Assembly (NCBI GenBank): GCA_029834535.1 | Contig: JAQMWT010000017.1 | Span: 62,001-126,000 of the forward strand | DNA: 64,000 nucleotides | Direction of reading: 5' to 3' | DNA from: Chrysophaeum taylorii | Lineage: Eukaryota; Sar; Pelagophyceae; Pelagomonadales; Pelagomonadaceae | Part shown: one piece after another, positions 59,618 through 64,000 of the stretch | Numbering within the stretch: the stretch's first letter is position 1 | Layout of the letters: each line of letters starts with the position of its first letter | The notes under the pieces: model-generated | Told to the model about the DNA's origin: nothing | The model's input: the letters and a program-made list of their open reading frames with translations, nothing else | Database searches by the model: none | Position numbers and translations under genes: made by a program

Positions 59618-60423
59618 ATCAATGTAATGTTCCCCTACAGGACTACCTCAATCCCTTTGGTTCTGTTTGTTATCTGCATTTGGAACCCAACGAATTTCAT
59701 AAATATGAGCCTCGATGTCGTCCTTACATCTACTTATGTGGTGCTAATGTCACAAACCCATTAATAACACCCCATGTTAATCATTTAGCTGATGTTGTCC
59801 TTAATCCTGAAAACGGCCAAGTCCGTGTCTCCTCTAAACTTACCTTTCCTCACCTCATTTCTAAAACTCCTCCTGATTATGAACAACATCCCCCTCCCGC
59901 ACCTCCGCCTGACATTCCCTTCTCTGTTCACCGCACCCCCAATGATGCGGCGCAGAGGGGGAATGTTATGTCCACCGACACTGAACACGAGAGGGGGATC
60001 CCTTCTTCTCCTACCCATGCTCCATCTCCCGTTCCCGCATGTGCTCCAGCTGCTTCTGCACCCGCTGCTTCCGCCACCACACCTCTATCTGACGTGTCCT
60101 CCAACACTTTGCCCCTTCTGCCATCTTATCGGCCTCTCTATTCCCAGGATGTCCTCTGTCTCACTCGTGGTCCTCATCACCCTCAACCTCGTCGTAAAAC
60201 CAATCTCAAGGACATTCTTGCTCGTATTGCTTCGCCGACTGTTGCCGCTTATAAACAAGGTGGTGGCACGCTTGCCGACTTCAAGTATGACCTCTCCAAG
60301 CAGTATATAACCTTTCGCGACCCCACCCTCCACTCCCTTCATCTTGCTCATGGCATCGACTGGACGGCTATACCTCACAGTACCGCTTCTTTACGCAATA
60401 TCACGACACGCCCGGCCTCTTAA
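59618..60423 (+). pseudogene. C4: integrase C-terminus fused to the end of the 3' ORF
   Basis: Integrase DQCNVPLQDYLNPFGSVCYL, TPHVNHLADVVLNPENGQV and the linker up to GIDWTAIP. At 60376 it jumps to TASLRNITTRPAS, the last residues of the C 3' ORF. Compared with C3, RT, RNase H and most of the 3' ORF (about 4.4 kb) are missing. 60424-60556 is 3' UTR. Confidence 0.8.
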
Positions 60424-60556
60424 ATTAATCTGTCGTGTTACCTCCCCATGTCTTGTTGTTGTTTGTTCACCTGTTCGCAGCTCCTATGTACATTACCCAA
60501 GTTCGCCCTCAAGAACGTCTGAAATGCATACACCCTTCATTCACACGTTGAGGAGG

Positions 60557-60957
60557 GCCAGAGAGCTACACTATTGTGTGTACGACACTGGAACTTTTCA
60601 CTCCTTTCACACCTATCTCCACAAGAGGGTTTTCTCTCCGTAATACGGCTTTCCCTCTTTCTTTCCTTACCCTTCCGCCCTTATTTCTCAGATTATGAAG
60701 AGTTAGATCGGCAGTTCACTTCCAACAAGGAGTAGACCTCCAGGTGCGTACCGTCAGGTATGGGGTTGTCTGTTTAATTAACGGAGGCTCCATTCCTCAT
60801 TGTCAGTGTGAACGCTTCTATGGGACCTAATGCCCTTAAAGAGTTAGGGCCTAAATCCCTACCTTGTGTAGTAGCATGTGACAAGCGGCATGGTCTGTAC
60901 ACGCCTAAGACTGCACGCAGTCTCTACCATGTACCCGGAGAGGGTCAAATCTCTCCA
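60557..60957 (+). repeat. C-family 3' LTR (C4)
   Basis: Begins after GAGGAGGG (GCCAGAGAGC) and ends in the GGAGAG-8nt-CTCTCC hairpin plus A. It is followed directly by Helitron-type sequence starting TC. Confidence 0.8.
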
Positions 60958-61407
60958 TCTATGGCCTCAAACAGTCAGCTTTGTTGTCCTTACTACTAAT
61001 CGGCAGATGTTTGTCTGTCTGTCTGTCTGTTTGTTTGTTTGTTTGTCCCTCGATTTAGCGTAAGGATCAGGTAGGCCCGCGAGCCAGCCAGCCATTGATC
61101 CTCCAAGCCGTATACGGCGACCTCGCAGACTGTTTCCACGACCCGCGGCGGCTCTTTCAGCGCGCCATTCTCACGCCCCGTCGAAACGATGTTGTCGATG
61201 CTGACAACGCGCGCATGACCGCGGCCTTTTTTTCCCGGAGACGAGGCGTCGGAGTTCTTTTCGGCCGACTAGGGTCGGAAGACGACGCCTCGCTCTTTAC
61301 AGTCGAGTTTTCAACTCCCTGACAGCCAACGGCATACTGACTTTGATCGCGAGCTTAAAGTCTTCGCAACCTCGACCCGTCGCACGGCCACTGCAACGGT
61401 ACCAGAT
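60958..61407 (+). mobile_element. Helitron helicase remnant, second copy
   Basis: Shares ACTACTAATCG[G/A]CAGATGT, the TGTCTGTCTGTTTG tract and AVYGDLADCFHDPRRLF ... RAILTPRRNDVVDADNARM with 25345-26378. After a frameshift it reads SEDDASLFTVEFSTP, then in another frame NSLTANGILTLIASLKS, fitting the Helitron helicase region after the ILTPxN motif. It ends at GGTACCAGATG, where homology to the other copy stops. The 5' TC follows an A, as Helitron insertion predicts, but the boundary is uncertain. Confidence 0.7.
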
Positions 61408-61704
61408 GTGGCGGCACAGAAAAACTTCCCGACCCCCGGGTGACAAAGGGGGTACTCACCGACTCGTCCTAGACCTCACTTAACGAGGAAAACACGGACT
61501 CGGGGTCGGGTATGCTCGCCACACACCTTGCTCACGCTCACCAAGCCTCTCAACAAGATGGAGAGATGGAATATGATAGCAAGGAAACTACAAGAATACA
61601 GCAAGAATGCTTCTCAAAAAAGAGAGGCATGATGTCACTAAAAAGAGCGGGAAAAGTGTCCCGTTGAACGGGTATCAAGCCTCGAGAGAGAGGGGGGGTA
61701 AGCA
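61408..61704. other. Non-coding gap, possibly gypsy 3' UTR/LTR
   Basis: No gene seen. It contains CCCGTTcaACGGG (hairpin, minus sense) near 61,660, a run gagagagaggggggg (61683-61699) and GACCCCCGGGTGAC. It lies downstream of the gypsy integrase frame, so it could hold that element's 3' end, but no second LTR copy is present to prove it. Confidence 0.4.
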
Positions 61705-64000
61705 TTAGCGGTCAGGAGTTGCCGCCACAGGACCCCCCTGGTGAGAACACGAGCTGCCCTCCGCGAGTCCGGCGAGAAGCACGAGCCTTAAGACTCGAGA
61801 ACGAATCTTCTTGTAGGCACGTTCAACGACAGGTTCAGGAACGCGTCCACCACGTAAAGTGAACTTAGGAATAAACACATCGATCTCGTGCGGGGCGAAG
61901 TCGGTGACACAAGGAGTGGTACTGTTGTTGACCTTGGTCTTGTCGGTAAAACTGCGACCGTCCACGTCCTTGTATTCCGGCTTAAGCTTGCGAGTAGAGA
62001 GATGTGAAGTAGGCTTGTAATAAGAAACCTTGTCATGGGGACCGAGATCAGCATAGAAATGCAGAGCGACTCGATCATTCACAAAATCATAGGGTTCATA
62101 AACTTCAGCGACATAAATCTTCTTTCGCCAATCGGACCGTTTATTATCCGGAATCCGAAAGATAGCGAACTTACCATGCTTGTAATCACCCCGAAAGGTC
62201 ACCTTGGGTTTGGGCACAGCTCGATCGACCACTGGAGAAACCATCACAGGGGTAATCTGACTAGCATGAACACAACGGCGTTCGGGAGGATAATCAAGAG
62301 ACTCAATCCTGTAAGTGACCGGGGACAAGCGTTCCAAAATAACGAATGGACCGCGCCATTCCGGTCGAAGCTTGTTCGGAAGAAAAGGGATGTAGAGCAG
62401 AATGTGAACCTTCTTCATACTCCACATCAACATGGTCCGCATTATAGGCGAGACGTTGTTTACGAAGAGCCTTCTCACGAGCTTCGTTCACCGTAGCGGT
62501 ATAGAACATCAGCCTCTCGCGAGTCTCTGCCACAACATCGGAGCGAGTTTTCGGCAGGCGGCGGACATCAAGATCCATGATCGTGTAATCGGTTGGCAAT
62601 AAAGGCTGCCGGTTAAGACGAAGCATGGAAGGTGAGATCGGAGTCCCCGGAATAAATTTACGATTGTAACAGAAAGCAATGTACTCCGCGAATTCGGGCC
62701 ATTCCGTGATCTTGCGGTTTTGAAGGCACGCACGGAGGAAAGCCTTGATAAAGCGGTTGACCCTTTCCGCAGGATTAGCCTGAGCATGATGCGGAATCGT
62801 GGTACTATACCGAACATTGAAAAGATGACAAAACTCTTCCATCAACTTGTTGACGAACTCTTTCCCATTGTCGGTACGAATCCTCTAAGGTAGATAACCT
62901 TTGAGTAATATATTCGCGACAAAAGACTCGAGGATTGACTCCGCAGTCTTATGGTGTAGTACGTCAAGAATCAAGAAATGAGAAAATGGATCAAAAAAGA
63001 CGATGAGATATGTCTCGGGACCAGCACTGGGCAAAGGTCCAAACAAATCCATACAAAGTACGACACAATCACCATCATACACCGGTTGCTGAAGCAGACC
63101 TGCTCTCTTTGGTTCAGGCGTACGAGCTTTCTTGCACACTATGCAACCAGCAATGTAAGCACCCACCTCATTGGACATATGACTAACTAACTAACTTCAG
63201 ACCTCTCCCGAGCATGGGAGCCAGGCCGGACCGACAGGAGCCAGTCCGGAATCACGGGCCTGTAGACGAGGAGCGCCGAAAGGTCGGTCGGCGGAGAGTG
63301 ACCATCAAGCTTGTCGCCATGCGACGAGGAGACCGCGATGTGACTGACAACCAACTCGTCGATAACCTTCCGTCTTCGCCCCCCGGCCATACCCCGTCCC
63401 ACTGCGAACGTTCCGGCTGCCAACCGGCCCGCCCGGGAGGCGAATAGGTGCCAACCTACGCCGGGAGGGCGGATGCCCTCGCAAGGCTCAGGATTCATGA
63501 GGCACCGTCCTCCATCGCAACCGCAGTCGGCGATCAGGGTAAGGGTAGATGATAGACATATGAGGCCACCAAAAACGTTCAAGTATCGACTGCACTGTAC
63601 TTTGACGACCCATATGACCACCATTGAGAGGTGTGTCATGGTACAATCGGATGATGCGCGTCCGTGAAGTTCGGGGTGCGACTATCATCGGGTGTAAGTC
63701 GGGTGCGGCACGGTAGAGAACTCCTTTCGCCACTTGATAGCGATAATTGGCTCCGTACCGACGAAGAGAATGGCCCTGAGCCATGCGATAACGAATGTCC
63801 TCGCAAGTAGCATCAGTGATCTGCTCTTTGGCTATCTCTTCCAAAGTCAAATTATCCGGAATCTGGTCGATGTACTCTTGGTAATCATCGGCATCACGGA
63901 AAATACTAGGCTGGGTCTGAAGTCGTTGCTTCCGACGTTGTTTCGTAGCATGAGACGTGACCAATTGCATCGGATCATCGAGGTCTTCCTCCTCTTCCTC
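61705..64000 (-). pseudogene. Ty3/gypsy integrase, partial, interrupted by sB-5 and a stop
   Basis: Frame open from the right edge (acidic EEEEEDLDDP) through helical YQEYIDQIPDNLTLEEIA to the H2C2 zinc domain: HDTPLNGGHMGRQ, FWWPHM, then after sB-5 NEVGAYIAGCIVCKKAR. The core has CMDLFGPLP (Asp), then a TAG near 62886 after KGYLP, then RTDNGKEF (Asp) and PAERVNRFIK (Glu). A frameshift near 62,400 leads to the C-terminal part: WRGPFVILERLSPVTYRIE, then IYVAEVYEPYDFVNDRVALH, a chromo/Tudor-like strand pattern. The gypsy RT, upstream, is outside the window. Confidence 0.85.
63183..63545 (-). mobile_element. Short non-autonomous element sB-5
   Basis: Same family as sB-1, minus orientation, inserted between the codons for WWPHM and SNEV of the gypsy integrase. 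Flanks share about nine bases around catatgtc; about nine extra bases (tatcatcta in minus sense) sit at the 5' junction. Confidence 0.9.

Overview
The window is eukaryotic repeat DNA. I see no convincing host gene, tRNA, rRNA or CRISPR array. It is a nest of retrotransposons inserted into and recombined with one another: Ty1/copia-type LTR elements of at least three related families (called A, B and C here), a fourth divergent relative (D), an RTE-like LINE with its short non-autonomous derivatives (sA, sB), two Helitron helicase remnants and part of a Ty3/gypsy integrase. Mixed LTR and non-LTR elements, a primer-binding site matching initiator tRNA-Met, and the lack of spliced host genes suggest a protist or alga. 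I cannot name the lineage.

Layout: 1-2035 (-), a coiled-coil ORF. 2110-12684 (-), a C copy (3' LTR, 3' ORF, RT/RNase H, integrase) broken by a LINE cluster (3375-8770, with one intact 1,077-codon LINE ORF) and by sA-4. 12686-23163 (+), element A1 (LTR, gag-protease, methyltransferase-like ORF, integrase, RT/RNase H, 3' ORF). 23164-27845 (-), gag and 5' LTR of a C copy, carrying a Helitron piece and a truncated LINE. 27846-28956 (-), the 5' end of another A copy (A2). 29342-30843 (-), ORF D. 30986-41395 (-), a nearly complete B element. 41400-47430 (+), an A LTR fused to the 3' two thirds of a C element. 47431-54852 (-) and 54853-59617 (+), two halves of one A element in opposite orientations. 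59618-60957 (+), a deleted C copy. 60958-61407 (+), Helitron. 61705-64000 (-), gypsy integrase.

The main discovery is in families A and B. Between protease and integrase the polyprotein carries a region with the ordered motifs of a DNA cytosine-C5 methyltransferase: a SAM-binding-like SGL region, an E-x-D motif, catalytic PPC, a glutamate in the ENV position, QxRxR, a long target-recognition-like segment, then motif IX- and X-like blocks. In A1, A3 and B it is in the same frame as gag-protease, separated only by one conserved TGA followed by CTA, a known readthrough context. The inferred product order is gag-protease-(UGA CUA)-methyltransferase-integrase-RT-RNase H. A recurring S-L-N-Y peptide at module borders looks like a self-cleavage site. 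A separate 3' ORF (basic RG-rich N-terminus, CxxC zinc motif, coiled coil, acidic tail) follows pol in A, B and C.

Most copies are damaged by frameshifts, stops, deletions and nested insertions. Frames were translated by eye and all family assignments come from motif recognition, without database searches.
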